From Gymnopilus junonius (lineage: Eukaryota; Basidiomycota; Agaricomycetes; Agaricales; Galerinaceae), in NCBI GenBank assembly GCA_015501075.1, contig JADNYJ010000017.1, forward strand, positions 186,001 through 250,000: 64,000 nt of DNA, in the 5' to 3' direction. The notes below the pieces were generated by a model. The model was given only the letters and a program-made list of their open reading frames with translations. It made no database searches and had not been told where the DNA came from. Positions 10,766 to 22,474 of this stretch are shown here, piece after piece. How positions within the stretch are numbered: the first letter of the stretch is position 1; each line of letters opens with the position of its first letter. The position numbers were made by a program, and so were the translations under genes.

Positions 10766-10869
10766 ATAGTGATTTGTTAGAGTTTTAAAAAATTTTCTTT
10801 TCTTGTAGTTTTTCTTTTTCTATATACTTGTCTTTTTTTGTTAATAATGTTTTTTGGTAAATCGTAAGC

Positions 10870-11218
10870 TAAGTGAGAGATGAAAGGGGTCTGGGTTTGT
10901 TGGGGTAAGTGGAGTGAAAGTCAGAGATGAGGTCAGGTGCATGTTCGAGTTTGGTAGCTGGGAGCCAGGATTGTTCTTCATTGGTGCCTTCATAACCTAA
11001 CCAGTGAACCAAGTACAATAGCTTGCACTTGCATCATTGATCAAGCTTGGAGTTGAGGACTTCAGCAATTTCATATTCAATTTCACCTTTGACTTCAACA
11101 GGCAGAGGTGGAGATTGAGTCCAATTCAGAATATCATTTGGAGTAAATGGTTTCAGCATAGAAATGTGGTAAATAGGGTGAACACTGTGCATGGAGTCAG
11201 GAAGTCATAAAGTAAAAG
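10870..11218 (-). pseudogene. Gypsy-2b pol 3' end (chromodomain)
   Basis: The minus strand encodes the end of pol, matching the chromodomain region of Gypsy-2a (17010-17333), including the tryptophan-rich core and the terminal YPDKPGP-like stretch. It is truncated upstream at the junction with the neighbouring LTR and carries stops. Confidence 0.7.
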
Positions 11219-11692
11219 TGTTATATATGCACCTCTGACCAACTCTGATCTCTGACTATATGAACTCTGACCTCATGATCCCCTTGAAATACTACAAGTC
11301 CCAGAACATGTAGACACTTAGATTACATGTAGCTAAACAACTCTGAGTAGCACAGAATAACTTACATGTCTGCCTGCTCACTAGTACATATACAGTCTCT
11401 GCTTAGTTTCCTCTGTAGTATAAAAACCTTAGAACTATTATTAGGTACCTTAGTTCATATATTGTTCATTAATCAATCCATGCTCTCTACTCTGCTCTCT
11501 TGTTCCGATCTGACTCCGAAATTCAAGACAACATCCAGACAATGGAGTGCAACACACAGGTTGAAGCTGAAGTCTCAACCCTATGTCTACATATGTTATG
11601 CTAAGACCAACTCCAACACTGATGTACTCTGATGTAGCTCTGACATGGATCCCCTCTGCCTTCCCTTCATTTAGACCATTGAGAACTTAACA
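11219..11692 (+). repeat. Gypsy-2a 5' LTR
   Basis: 474 bp, TGTTATATATGC...GAACTTAACA, with TGTTA/TAACA ends. Followed by a short leader and the gag ATG at 11730. Confidence 0.9.
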
Positions 11693-11729
11693 GTATATAT
11701 GAACTCATACTGCTTCTGGACTCCCAACC

Positions 11730-13017
11730 ATGGCCACTACAACATCCTGTACTACTGCCAACTCCCATGCAGCTGGACAGAACGAATCCCGCACCATCAT
11801 GATTCAGAATGTCAGAGACTACCCTGACCATCCAAACACACAACCTCTATCCCACCTCAGCACCCTGACTCCCTTACCCTTGGGACCCTCATCAACAAGA
11901 CAAACCAGTCCCAACCCATTGCCACCTCCTGCTCCTGGTTCCCCTGGTGGTGAACCTGACCCCGACAATGATGGCAATGATTTTGACCCCCACCCCAATG
12001 ATCACTCCAATCACTCTGATCACAACTCTGACCACAACCCCACTCTGAATCTCGCTGAAGCTATGATGCTCATGACCAAAGAGCTCAGGTGTCGCAATAG
12101 CCCTAAAGTTACCAAGACCAAAGCCCATGAGCCCGACACCTTCGACAGCTCTGACACCTGGAAACTCAATGGTTTTATTTTACAGTGTAACCTCTACTTC
12201 TGAAACAACCACACCTACACCGCTGATGAAGACAAAGTTATGTTTGCCCTCTCCTATCTTCGCAGTCTTGCGATGGAATTCTTTGAGCCTGCAATACTGG
12301 ACTCAACAACTATTGAACCATGGATGGACAACTGGCAAGCCTTTATTGGCATGCTGAAGTCTGAATTTGGTCTGTTCAATCTGACCTCCAATGCCACTGT
12401 AGCCCTCAAAAATGCCTGAGAACCAAAGGATCATCAAGTACAACATTGAGTTCAAGCACTTGTCTATTTGCTCACACTGGGACAGCATCACTCTCCAACA
12501 CTGCCACTACTCCAGTCTGGTGGAATGCATCAAGGATGTTATGGCTAGCTGTGGCAAGCCACAAACTCTTGAAGACCTTTGAGAGCTCACCCAGGATATC
12601 GACACTCATTACTGGGAATGCATCCATAAGAAGCCCCAACAGGACAAGAATGCGCAAAGGTCCTCCAACAAACCATCCAATCGTACCTCCGACAAATCCT
12701 CCAACAAACATTCCAACCACAACCATGGCAATAACAACAACAACAATAAGTCCTCGCAATTCTCTTCCAACTGCAAGAACAACTTGGGCAACTCCTCTGG
12801 CTTGAAAACCTCCAACTCCATCTCTGACAAACTTGGCAAGGATGGCAAGCTGACTGCCAAAGAATGCAAATGCCACTTCAACAACAATCTCTGTCTCTTC
12901 TGTGGGTCACTTGGACACTGAGCTAGTGAGTGTCCAAAGTCCACTTCCTCCACCTCCAAGGCAAAAGCATGCACTGCCAAAGTTTTGAATCCCAGCACTG
13001 AGGATTCAAAAAAATAG
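11730..13017 (+). pseudogene. Gypsy-2a gag
   Basis: Starts MATTTSCTTANSHAAG. A Pro/Asn/Asp/His-rich N-terminal region is followed by the Ty3 gag core (KLNGFILQCNLYF, then DEDKVMFALSYLRSLAMEFF) and a polar Asn/Ser/Lys-rich linker. A CCHC zinc knuckle lies at about 12891-12932 (CLFCGSLGH, x, ASEC). Gag packages element RNA into virus-like particles. The gene is broken: TGA after CNLYF (12201-12203), TGA near 12418, a frameshift in the linker, and TGA inside the zinc knuckle. The TGA codons occur where arginine is plausible. Confidence 0.8.
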
Positions 13018-13084
13018 TCAGTGATCCTCATCCCTTCGCACACACTGGGGATTGCATTGACACTGGCTGTGTGCATATGAAGGA

Positions 13085-16000
13085 AGTAAGGCTCAATGTG
13101 TCTGCTCTTTCTGACCCTAACTCTCTCTGACTTTCATTAACATCTCCGCTCCAACCTGACCTTAAGTCACTAACATTAATTGACTCTGGCTCTAGCCATT
13201 GTTTTGTTGATACCCATTTCATCCATTCTAATAATTTACTCCCTTCTCTGATCGATCCAGTTAAGCTCAAACTGATTGATGGCTCCTATAGCAACATGAT
13301 TACTGAAACCCTCTCCATCCCAATTACATTCCCCTCTGGTGAAACTATTACTATTGACTTTTTTGTAACCTTGCTGGACTCCTCCTGTGTTCTGGTTCTA
13401 GGATATAACTGGCTCTTCCACTACAATCCATTGATTGACTGGAAATTGGGCCATATCGACTTCCATTCTGAACTACTTGATAACCCGGCTCTGACATCAT
13501 CACATAGGCCAGCTCTGCTGCCTACACCTCCATTATTGGAACCTCTGACCCCTCCGCTTCCTCTGCCAACTCCTATGGTTACACCTCTAACACCTCCAAC
13601 CTCCATAGCATCTTCTGATGCACCTGCATCTCGCTAATCAATGCAGCTGCTTTCGCAAGAGCATGCAAGTTACCTGGCACTCAAAGTTTCACGGTTCACC
13701 TCTCCGACTGCCTCATGCCACTTCCATCTCTGATGAAGCACCTGATCTGTCTAGTATTCCTCCTGAATACCATGACTTTGGATGTCTTCAGTAAATCTAA
13801 AGCTGACATGCTCACACCCCATTGACCTTACACCTCAAGATCAATCTCAACCTGGCACTTCCCCTCCTGTTGGAAATATGTACTCCCTTTCGCAATCTGA
13901 ACTTCAATCCTTCTGAGAATTTATCAACGAGCACCTCCAAATTGGTTTCATTAACCTTCAACCTCTCCACAGTGCTCCGATCCTTTTTGTTCACAAAAAG
14001 GATGGTTCACTATGACTGTGCATACTTTAGAGGATTAAACAAGATCATGAAGAAAGACCAATATCTGCTTCTGCTCATCTCTGACCTACTGTCCACTGCT
14101 GGTAAAGCACACATCTATATGGCTATCGACCTCCGACATGCCTATCACCTAGTCCACATAGCAGAAGGTGATGAATGGAAAACAGTGTTCCAAACATGCT
14201 ATGGATTGTTTGAATGGAATGTTATGCCATTTGGACTGTCCAATGCACCTGCATTTTTCAATGCTTCATGAACAACATACTAAGTGATTTACTAGATGTG
14301 TCTGTCATCGTTTACCTCGATACATCCTGATCTACTCCAATGATCCTACCCAGCATAAGGAACACATTCATGAAGTCCTCCAACATCTCCGACAACATGG
14401 TCTGTATGCCTGCTCCAACAAATGCAATTTCTCTATGAATATGGTAAATTACCTTGGATTCATTCTTTCCCCAGAAGGCCTCAAGATGGATGAAGCAAGA
14501 TCAAGACTATCCAAGATTGGCCTAAACCCAAGAAGATTAAGGATGTTCAATCCTTTTTAGGTTTTGCAAATTTCTACCAATGATTTATCTCTGACTACTC
14601 CAACATTGTTGTTCCACTGACCTGACTCACTAGGAAAGGAACCCCTTGGCAATTCAACAATGCTGCTTGAAAAGCCTTCAACAAGCTCAAGAAAGTGTTT
14701 ACAACTGCTCTGATCCTCACTAACTGGGTTCCCAACTGGCCAATTATTGTGGAAACTGATGCTTCTGACTATGTGCTTGGAGCGATCCTCTCCAGTGTTG
14801 TATTCTAAGGGGTTAATAACCCTTGAAATTGTTCTTAAGATTTAAGGCCTTAATATTGATTTTAATTAAGGGTAAATTAAGGTATTATTAAGGGCAAGCC
14901 CAAAAAAGGTAAGCATGAGGTCAGCCTTCGAAGTCGTCACCTGAACCCTCTAACTCACTGTCATCTAGCATTGGATCCTCATCTGCTTCCTCATCGGCAA
15001 GCAGCATCCAACTTGAGCATGGCTCCTGGAGGATGTATCTTTTAAAGGCATCCATGACAGTGAGCTTGGTCATGTGATCCATTCTGCTTCTCACCGGGGA
15101 TGAAATACTTCCATATAGGCTTCCTTGCTGCAGGCATAGAAGATGAGGACACACACAAGTGCTTGTTGGTAGGAAAGAGGGTCCAATAAATTTGCTTTTT
15201 GTTGCCCTCCCCAATTTCAAATTATCCATGTGCACATCATTCATGCAATGACCATCAGTAATATTACATTAGTCATTTTTAAGGCCTTAAGTTAAGGGTT
15301 AGGATCATTCATCACTGATTCTAAGATTTAACTTAAAATGTAATTAAGGCTTAAACATTATTAACCCCAAGGCCTTAGCTTCAACACTGATCCTCTCCAT
15401 CTGCACCTCTGATGATGAGATTCACCCTGTTGCATTTCACTCATGAACTTTCACAGGTCCTGAAATCAACTATGACACCCATGACAAGGAACTACTAGCT
15501 ATCTTTGATGCATTTAAAGTATGGTGACATTATCTGGAAGGCTCCACTGCTCCAATTGACATTGTCACTGACCACAAGAATCTAACATATTTTGCAACTA
15601 CCAAAGTTCTTACTTGCCAACAAGCCTGCTGGTCCAAATATCTCTGCCAATTCAACCTTGTTATCCACTTCCACCCTGGACATCTCAGTATGAAACCTGA
15701 CTCTTTAACTAGATGATGGGACATCTACCCCAAAGGTGGAAATAGTGACTATGCAAGCATTAACCCAAGCAACTTCCAACCTATTTTCACCCAAGAACAA
15801 CTCTCTGCATCCCTCCATGCCACCCAACTCTTCAAACCCACCCTCTGCACAGTATCTCTTATGGACTCCAACCTACTCTGACATGACATCCTCACTGCAC
15901 TACCCTCTGACCTGGTTTACCTTGCTCACATGAAGGAACCAAAACCACACTGGTCCCTTGATCCAGATGGTTACCTCCATCATGAATCATGCATCTACGT

Positions 16001-17333
16001 TCCTAATGCATTCAACCTCCAACTCTGCATCCTCCAACACAAGCATGATCATATCCTCACCAGACACCCTGGACAAAATAAGATGACTAGTCTTATCCTT
16101 CATGAATACACCTGGCCTGGACTACAAGACTTTGTAAAGAAGTATTGCAAATCATGTATGACATGTATGCATTCCAAACCCCAATGACACAAACCCTACA
16201 GATTGCTCAAACAGCTCCCAATCCTTGAACATCCCTGGAATTCAATATCAATGGACTTTATCGAAATCCTTCTGATGTCCGACAGACATGACATGATCCT
16301 AGTCATTGTTGACTGACTCACCAAGCAAGCTATATTCATTCCGACCACCTCTGCTTGCACCTCCAAAGACCTTGCCATGCTTTTCATCATTCATGTGTTC
16401 TCCAAGCATGGCATCCCCAAACACATCACCTCTGACCACGGACCTGAATTTGTCTCCCACTTCTTCCAATCCTTAGGGAAAGCACTTGACATGAAACTTC
16501 ATTTCACTTCTGGATACCATCCTGAAGGCAATGGCCTGACTGAATGCACTAATCAGACACTAGAGCAATACCTCTGAATTTATTGCAACTATCAGCAAGA
16601 TAATTGGTCAAGTCTATTACCTCTTGCAGAGTTTGCTTACAACAATGCTCCTAGTGCTACTACTGGCATTTCACCATTCTTTGCTAATAAAGGTTACCAC
16701 CCTAACATGGCTATCCACCCTGAATGTGACCTCACCTCCACTCATGCCCATGATTTTGTTGTTGATCTAGATGAATTACACAAAGAACTCAAGAATGCTA
16801 TCACTGAATCACAAAAGCATTATCAAGTCTCCGCTGACCTCCGATGCACTCTGCCCCCTGACTTCCAAGTCAGACAGCAAGCATTCATCAAAGCAAAGTG
16901 CTTCCGCACCACACGTCCCTCCAAGAAACTCTCTGAAAAATATTATGGTCCTTTTGATATCATTGCCAAAGCTGGCACACACTCTTTTACTTTATGACTT
17001 CCTGACTCCATGCACAGTGTTCACCCCATTTACCATGTTTCTATGCTGGAACCATTTACTCTGAATGATATTCTGAATTGGACTCAATCTCCGCCTCTGC
17101 CTGTTGGAGTTGAAGGTGAAATTGAATATGAAATTGCTGAAGTCCTCGACTCCAAGCTTGATCAACAATGCAAGTGCAAGCTATTGTACTTGGTTTGCTG
17201 GTCAGGTTATGAAGGCACCAATGAAGAACAATCCTGGCTCCCAACTACTGAACTCGAACATGTGCCTGACCTCATCTCTGACTTTCACTCTGCTTACCCT
17301 GACAAACCCGGACCCCTTTCATCTCTCACTTAG
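13085..17333 (+). pseudogene. Gypsy-2a pol: protease, RT, RNase H, integrase, chromodomain
   Basis: Domain order is Ty3-type. Protease: LIDSGSSHCFVD near 13180. [21 protein letters not shown] and [10 protein letters not shown]; the catalytic YLDD box is destroyed by a one-base loss near 14320. RNase [15 protein letters not shown] near 14750, then interrupted by the hAT-type element at 14793. Integrase: zinc-binding HHCC region ending CKSCMTCMHSKPQ (to 16184), then catalytic Asp in SMDFIEIL, Asp in TSDHGPEF and Glu in NGLTECTNQTLEQYL. Chromodomain: EYEIAEVLDSKL and YLVCWSGYEGTNEEQSWLP near 17120-17250. At least nine TGA stops stand at expected arginine positions (for example in FYQ-x-FI, VD-x-LTKQ, KPQ-x-HKP). 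Confidence 0.9.
14793..15389. mobile_element. hAT-type non-autonomous element 2 (CAGTGTTG family)
   Basis: 597-bp insertion in the RNase H region, absent from the sister arm (20640-20680). Ends are CAGTGTTG...CAACACTG with further similarity inward (CTAAGG and GGGGTTAATAA blocks). The flanking duplication is ATCCTCTC (14785-14792 and 15390-15397). Eight bases and CAGTG ends fit hAT. On the minus strand 15244-14921 encodes 107 residues (MNDVHMDNLKLGRATKSKF start, acidic C-terminus DEDPMLDDSELEGSGDDFEG), which I do not recognise; it may be a relic of an ORF of the autonomous parent. Confidence 0.85.
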
Positions 17334-17339
17334 CTTATG

Positions 17340-17715
17340 ATTCACCAAAAAACATCATTAACAAGAAAGACAAGTATATAGAAAAAAGACAAGAAAAGAA
17401 AATTTTTAACAAAACTCTACAAAGTTACTATCTACTCTTTGCTGGTGCCTCATATATCCTCATTCCTTCCAATCCTCCATCATCCTCATCCTTATCCTCA
17501 TCCTCCTCCAAATCGATGACTCATCCCTTTTCCTCTTCAACCCCTTAACCTCTCCCTTGCTCTCACTCCCCATTTCTGCATCCGACCTCTCCTCCTCCTG
17601 TTCACCCATCACTGCTCTGACTACCTCCTTCTCCGACTCCTCCACTCCTCTGACTTGTCCACCTCAACTTTCTTCCCTGCATCTAAGGCCACCACGACCC
17701 TCTCATACCTCTTGT
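17340..17715 (-). pseudogene. Remnant of the Gypsy-2 antisense ORF (C-terminal half)
   Basis: On the minus strand this reads NRRYERVVVALDAGKKVEV and then the acidic/basic tail, matching the C-terminal part of 9687-10765. It is cut at 17715 by the neighbouring LTR, so the N-terminal half and the Cys cluster are missing. Confidence 0.7.
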
Positions 17716-18189
17716 TGTTAAGTTCTCGATGGTCTAAACAAAGGAAAGGCAGAGGGGATCCACGTCAGAGCTACATCAGAGTATGTCAGTGTCGGAGTTG
17801 GTCTTAGCATAACATATATAGACATAGGGTTGAGACTTCAGCTTCAACATGTGTGTTGTGCTCTGTTGTCTGGACGTTGTCTCAAATTTCGGAGTTGGAT
17901 CAGAATGAGAGAGCCGAGTAGAGAGTGTGGATTGATTAATAAACAATATATGAACTAAGGTACCTAATAATAGTTCTAAAGTTTTTATACTACAGAGGAA
18001 ACTAAGTAGAGACCATATGTGTACTAGTGAGCAGGCAGATGTGTAAGTTATTCTGCACTACTCAGAGTTGTCTAGCTACATGTAATCTAAGTGTCTATGT
18101 GTTCCAGGACTTGTAGTATTTTGAGGGGATCATGAGGTCGGAGTTCATATAGTTGGAGATTGGAGTTGGTTGGAGGTGCGTATATAACA
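17716..18189 (-). repeat. Gypsy-2c 3' LTR
   Basis: 474 bp, reverse orientation, same LTR as 11219-11692, with TGTTA/TAACA ends. It sits in the spacer of the large inverted repeat. Confidence 0.9.
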
Positions 18190-18317
18190 GTATTTTCCCC
18201 TTAGGCTGAACCTTGAGGCCTGTGCATGGGAATGGTCATGTGCTGGTTGGTTTTGGTTGTTTGAAATTTTCATTTGGTCTTCTCTTCAATATTGTCATTC
18301 TACCTCCCCCCATCGAT

Positions 18318-18650
18318 ATGTCGCACATCAATTCTGACTCAGAGGATTTCGAAGACCTCAAAGATCTCGAAGCACAGGAGCAGAAACTCACACTCCAGTA
18401 GATGCAGGGAAGAAAGTTGAGGTGGACAAGTCAGAGGAGTGGAGGAGTCGGAGAAGGAGGTAGTCAGAGCAGTGATGGGTGAACAGGAGGAGGAGAGGTC
18501 GGATGCAGAAATGGGGAGTGAGAGCAAGGGAGAGGTTAAGGGGTTGAAGAGGAAAAGGGATGAGTCATCGATTTGGAGGAGGATGAGGATAAGGATGAGG
18601 ATGATGGAGGATTGGAAGGAATGAGGATATATGAGGCACCAGCAAAGAGT
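18318..18650 (+). pseudogene. Internally deleted Gypsy-2 antisense ORF
   Basis: Starts MSHINSDSEDFEDLKDLEAQ like 9687, then hits TAG at 18399-18401. There it is joined directly to the C-terminal part (AGKKVEVDKSEE region). The coiled coil, intron and Cys cluster present at 9789-10337 are deleted. Confidence 0.7.
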
Positions 18651-18743
18651 AGATAGTAACTTTGTAGAGTTTTGTTAAAAATTTTCTTTTCTTGTCTTTT
18701 TTCTATATACTTGTCTTTCTTGTTAATGATGTTTTTTGGTGAA

Positions 18744-20788
18744 TCATAAGCTAAGTGAGAGATGAAAGGGGTCCGGGTTTGTCAGGGTAAGCAGAGTGAA
18801 AGTCAGAGATGAGGTCAGGCACATGTTCGAGTTCAGTAGTTGGGAGCCAGGATTGTTCTTCATTGGTGCCTTCATAACCTGACCAGCGAACCAAGTACAA
18901 TAGCTTGCACTTGCATTGTTGATCAAGCTTGGAGTCGAGGACTTCAGCAATTTCATATTCAATTTCACCTTCAACTCCAACAGGCAGAGCGGAATTGAGT
19001 CCAATTCAGAATCATTCAGAGTAAATGGTTCCAGCATAGAAAACATGGTAAATGGGGTGAACACTGTGCATGGAGTCAGGAAGTCATAAAGTAAAAGAGT
19101 GTGTGCCGGCTTTGGATGATATCAAAAGGACCGTAATATTTTTCGGAGAGTTTCTTGGAGGGACGTGTGGTGCGGAAGAACTTTGCTTTGATGAATGCTT
19201 GCTGTCTGACTTGGAAGTCAGGGGGCAGAGTGCATCGGAGGTCAGCGGAGACTTGATAATGCTTTTGTGATTCAGTGATAGCATTCTTGAGTTCTTTGTG
19301 TAATTCATCTAGATCAACAACAAAATCGAGCATGAGTGGAGGAGGTCACATTCAGGGTGGATAGCCATGTTAGGGTGGTAACCTTTATTAGCGAAGAATG
19401 GTGAAATGCCAGTAGTAGCACTAGGAGCATTGTTGTAAGCAAACTCTGCAAGAGGTAATAGACTTGACCAATTATCTTGCTGATAGTTGCAATAAATTCA
19501 GAGGTATTGCTCTAGTGTCTGATTAGTGCATTCAGTCTGGCCATGCCTTCAGGATGGTATCCGGAAGTGAAATGGAGTTTCATGTCAAGTGCTTTTCCTA
19601 AGGATGAAGAAGGGAGATGAATTCAGGTCCATGGTCAGAGGTGATGTGTTGGGGATGCCATGCTTGGAGAACACATGAATGATGAAAAGCATGGCAAGGT
19701 CTTGGAGGTGCAAGCAGAGGTGGTCGGAATGAATATAGCTTGCTTGGTGAGTCAGTCAACAATGACTAGGATCATCATGTCTGTCGGACATCAGAAGGAT
19801 TTCGATAAAGTCCATTGATATTGAATTCCAGGGATTCAGGGATGGGAGCTGTTTGAGCAATCCGTAGGGTTTGTGTCATTGAGGTTTGGAATGCATACAT
19901 GTCATACATGATTTGCAATACTTCTTTACAAAGTCTTGTAGTCCAGGCCAGGTGTATTCATGAAGGATAAGACTAGTCATCTTATTTTGTCCAGGGTGTC
20001 TGGTGAGGATATGATCATGCTTGTGTTGGAGGATGCAGAGTTGGAGGTTGAATGCATTAGGAACGTAGATGCATGATTCATGATGGAGGTAACCATCTGG
20101 ATCAAGGGACCAGTGTGGTTTTGGTTCCTTCATGTGAGCAAGGTAAACCAGGTCAGAGGGTAGTGCAGTGAGGATGTCATGTCAGAGTAGGTTGGAGTCC
20201 ATAAGAGATACTGTGCAGAGGGTGGGTTTGAAGAGTTGGGTGGCATGGAGGGATGCAGAGAGTTGTTCTTGGGTGAAAATAGGTTGGAAGTTGCTTGGGT
20301 TAATGCTTGCATAGTCACTATTTCCACCTTTGGGGTAGATGTCCCATCATCTAGTTAAAGAGTCAGGTTTCATACTGAGATGTCCAGGGTGGAAGTGGAT
20401 AACAAGGTTGAATTGGCAGAGATATTTGGACCAGCAGGCTTGTTGGCAAGTAAGAACTTTGGTAGTTGCAAAATATGTTAGATTCTTGTGGTCAGTGACA
20501 ATGTCAATTGGAGCAGTGGAGCCTTCCAGATAATGTCACCATACTTTAAATGCATCAAAGATAGCTAGTAGTTCCTTGTCATGGGTGTCATAGTTGATTT
20601 CAGGACCTGTGAAAGTTCATGAGTGAAATGCAACAGGGTGAATCTCATCATCAGAGGTGCAGATGGAGAGGATCGCTCCAAGCACATAGTCAGAAGCATC
20701 AGTTTCTACAATAATTGGCCAGTTGGGAACCCAGTTAGTGAGGATCAGAGCAGTTGTAAACACTTTCTTGAGCTTGTTGAAGGCTTTT
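18744..20788 (-). pseudogene. Gypsy-2c pol fragment: RNase H, integrase, chromodomain
   Basis: Reverse-complement copy of 14670-17333 without the hAT-type insert. Recognisable parts are the RNase H box ([14 protein letters not shown], about 20710-20670), the integrase HHCC region (CKSCMTCMHSKPQ near 19880), the GPF/Y region and the chromodomain near 18900. Shared TGA stops with Gypsy-2a show that decay partly preceded the duplication. Extra indels near 19540-19640 are private to this copy. Confidence 0.85.
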
Positions 20789-21218
20789 CTATTGAGCAGT
20801 AAGTGGTACATACAGTGGCAAACCACTGTATGCACAATGCGCTCTGCATAGTATCATTGTAACTACTAGCTTACCTGGGTTGTTAGAGGCTAGTGCTAAG
20901 GTGACTACTTAGGCTACTACAGAAGTGCAAATGACTTGGATTAGGATGCTGTTTAGAGCACCCTTATATACCTACAGGACATGCAGTAACTAACTATGTA
21001 TGAGTAATGCATAAGGCAATTACTCAGCTAATTACTATGTAATTACTAATATCTACTCATAGGATGAGTAATTCACTCACTAAGTGATCACACATTTAGT
21101 CATATAAGATGACTGTGATACTCTGTCATCACTGGATCTAGTCGCATATAGATGTGTCTGATCACATGTGTCATGTGAGTCATGTGATGTAGTCACATGG
21201 ACACTTATCATGTTAACA
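20789..21218 (-). repeat. Copia 3' LTR
   Basis: 430 bp, minus strand TGTTAACATGATAAGTG...TGCTCAATAG, same family as 1668-2097. The adjoining 21219-21230 reads CTTGAGGGGGAG on the minus strand, a polypurine tract. Confidence 0.9.
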
Positions 21219-21230
21219 CTCCCCCTCAAG
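21219..21230 (-). other. Copia polypurine tract
   Basis: CTTGAGGGGGAG on the minus strand, immediately 5' of the 3' LTR. It primes plus-strand DNA synthesis in LTR elements. Confidence 0.7.
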
Positions 21231-21280
21231 TAGTGCCACATTAGTGCACATACTTGTTTCTGATATGATGTGTCAGTATT

Positions 21281-22262
21281 CTATTCTAAGGGATAGAACT
21301 CTATGCCTAGAGCCTGTCTGTGTTTAAGGAACAGGGTAGGGCCTAGATTTTTGGTGAACATATCAGCAACATTCTTGTCCATAGGGACATGTTCTATTTT
21401 AATGTTCCCAAGTTCTATTTGTTCCTGGATATAGTGGTAGCATATTTCAATGTGCTTTATCCCTTTTTGAGTGATGGGATTTTGTGAGTTAAAAATAGCT
21501 CCATGACTATCTCCATATAAGGGAATGTATGGGATTGACATCCTGAGTTCTTGAAATAGAATCTTGAACCATGCACAGTCACATGCACAGTCAGAGAGTG
21601 CCATGTATTCTGCCATAGTGGAAGACATTGATACTAGAGTCTGCATCTTGGAGTGCCATTTGATACTCCCGCTCACAAGGGAAAAGAAGAATCCCTGCAT
21701 AGATCTACATTTGCAATCTGGCTCTGTTCTGTCATCACCATATGAGGCATCACAGTAGGCATAAAGGCCTGTATCACTGTTTCCATTGAACACAAGTGCA
21801 TAATTGCACATACCATTTAGATAGCGCATAATGTATTTAGCACAGTTCAGATGTTCATCAGATGGGTTTGCAGTGAACTTAGCCATCTGTGTGACAGTGA
21901 AGGCTATATTGGGTCATGTTCCTAGCATTAAATATAGCAGGGAACTGATCACTGATTGATATTCCAACTGAAGTAAAGCTGAACTTGTACCTGTAAAGGG
22001 TTCTGGCTTGTACCCAGTAGGTAATGGAGTCTGTGCCGCTTTCGCATTCATCATTCCAAAGTGAGTGAGAATCTTATTAAGGTATGGCATTTGATCAATA
22101 TAGGTCTTGCCTTTTATGTACCTGATTCTCATGCAGAGAAACTCCTGACATATGCCTAAGTCACAACATTCCCATGCAGTCATGAAGAGCTGCTTTTTTT
22201 GTCAGACTAATTCAGCACTGGGACCTGGGATGATGATATCATCAACATATGCCAATATAATG
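21281..22262 (-). pseudogene. Copia pol 3' part: RT end and RNase H
   Basis: From the right, the RT catalytic box AYVDDIIIPGP (22249-22238) is followed by FLCMRIRYIKGKTYIDQM and the RT thumb region, then RNase H (MRYLNGMCNYALVFNG, YAYCDASYGDDRTEPDC, VSMSSTMAEYMALSD, KHIEICYHYIQEQI, DMFTKNLG) ending at 21281. The RecQ/DUF6589 transposon inserted only about 14 bp upstream of the YVDD codons. The rest of RT lies at 30092 and beyond. Confidence 0.85.
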
Positions 22263-22269
22263 ACAAGGG

Positions 22270-22474
22270 TTAGACTGGTGACCATCCGTCGAATGAGGTG
22301 TCGAGTGAACAGAGAACCTCGATTACAACGACTGGTACAGCTGAGTTTGAATTAGCAGGAAATCAATGATGATCGAGTTTTGACAGCTGGAACATTCTTA
22401 AGAAAGTCCAAATTGAGCGAATGCCTTATGGGGTACATTCCCAGTGTTCCGTAAATTTAAAAATAGATCCTGCC
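22270..22474. repeat. Left terminal inverted repeat of the RecQ/DUF6589 transposon
   Basis: Pairs with 29880-30084 in reverse complement. Shared blocks include TTAGACTGG, AGAGAACC, GGTACAGCTGAGTTTGAATT, AGCAGGAAATC, CTTAAGAA and GTAAATTTAAAAATAGA. Overall roughly 75-80% identical by eye, with the inner and outermost blocks best conserved. Confidence 0.8.

Larger units (their letters stand above)
9084..11218 (-). mobile_element. Gypsy-2b: 3' part of a Ty3 element, minus strand
   Basis: Contains the 3' LTR (9084-9556, reverse orientation), an ORF on the opposite strand to pol (9687-10765), and the 3' end of pol with chromodomain (10870-11218). At 11218/11219 it stops abruptly against the 5' LTR of Gypsy-2a. 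Comparison with the sister copy at 19076-19100 shows the break lies just after the end of the integrase GPF/Y module. Everything upstream in pol and gag is missing. Confidence 0.8.
11219..17715 (+). mobile_element. Gypsy-2a: Ty3 element, plus strand, lacking its 3' LTR
   Basis: Starts with a complete 5' LTR (11219-11692), followed by gag, protease, RT, RNase H, integrase and chromodomain in Ty3 order, then the remnant of the antisense ORF. At 17715/17716 it runs directly into an LTR of opposite orientation instead of its own 3' LTR. The region 14670-17683 is repeated as an inverted copy at 18401-20788. A hAT-type element sits in the RNase H region (14793-15389). Many TGA stops and a few frameshifts make it inactive. 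Confidence 0.85.
14670..20788. repeat. Large inverted repeat, arms 14670-17683 and 18401-20788
   Basis: The left arm (plus-strand pol and antisense-ORF tail of Gypsy-2a) is found again as a reverse complement in the right arm, including identical encoded stretches on opposite strands (for example SMDFIE and HDHILTRHPGQNK). Without the 597-bp hAT-type insert and its duplication, the left arm is about 2.41 kb against 2.39 kb for the right arm. The 717-bp spacer holds one LTR and the start of the antisense ORF. The right arm ends exactly where the copia 3' LTR begins. Confidence 0.85.
17716..20788 (-). mobile_element. Gypsy-2c: 3' half of a Ty3 element, minus strand
   Basis: Reverse-oriented 3' LTR (17716-18189), adjoining purine-rich tract (18190-18203), a shortened antisense ORF (18318-18650, plus), and pol from the RNase H region to the chromodomain (20788 down to 18744). 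It stops abruptly at the copia 3' LTR at 20789. The other flank of the copia element does not continue the Gypsy-2 sequence. Confidence 0.85.

Noticed and set aside
12472..13076. Two long minus-strand ORFs
   Set aside because: They lie antisense to the Asn/Ser-rich linker and zinc knuckle of Gypsy-2a gag; no conserved motif.
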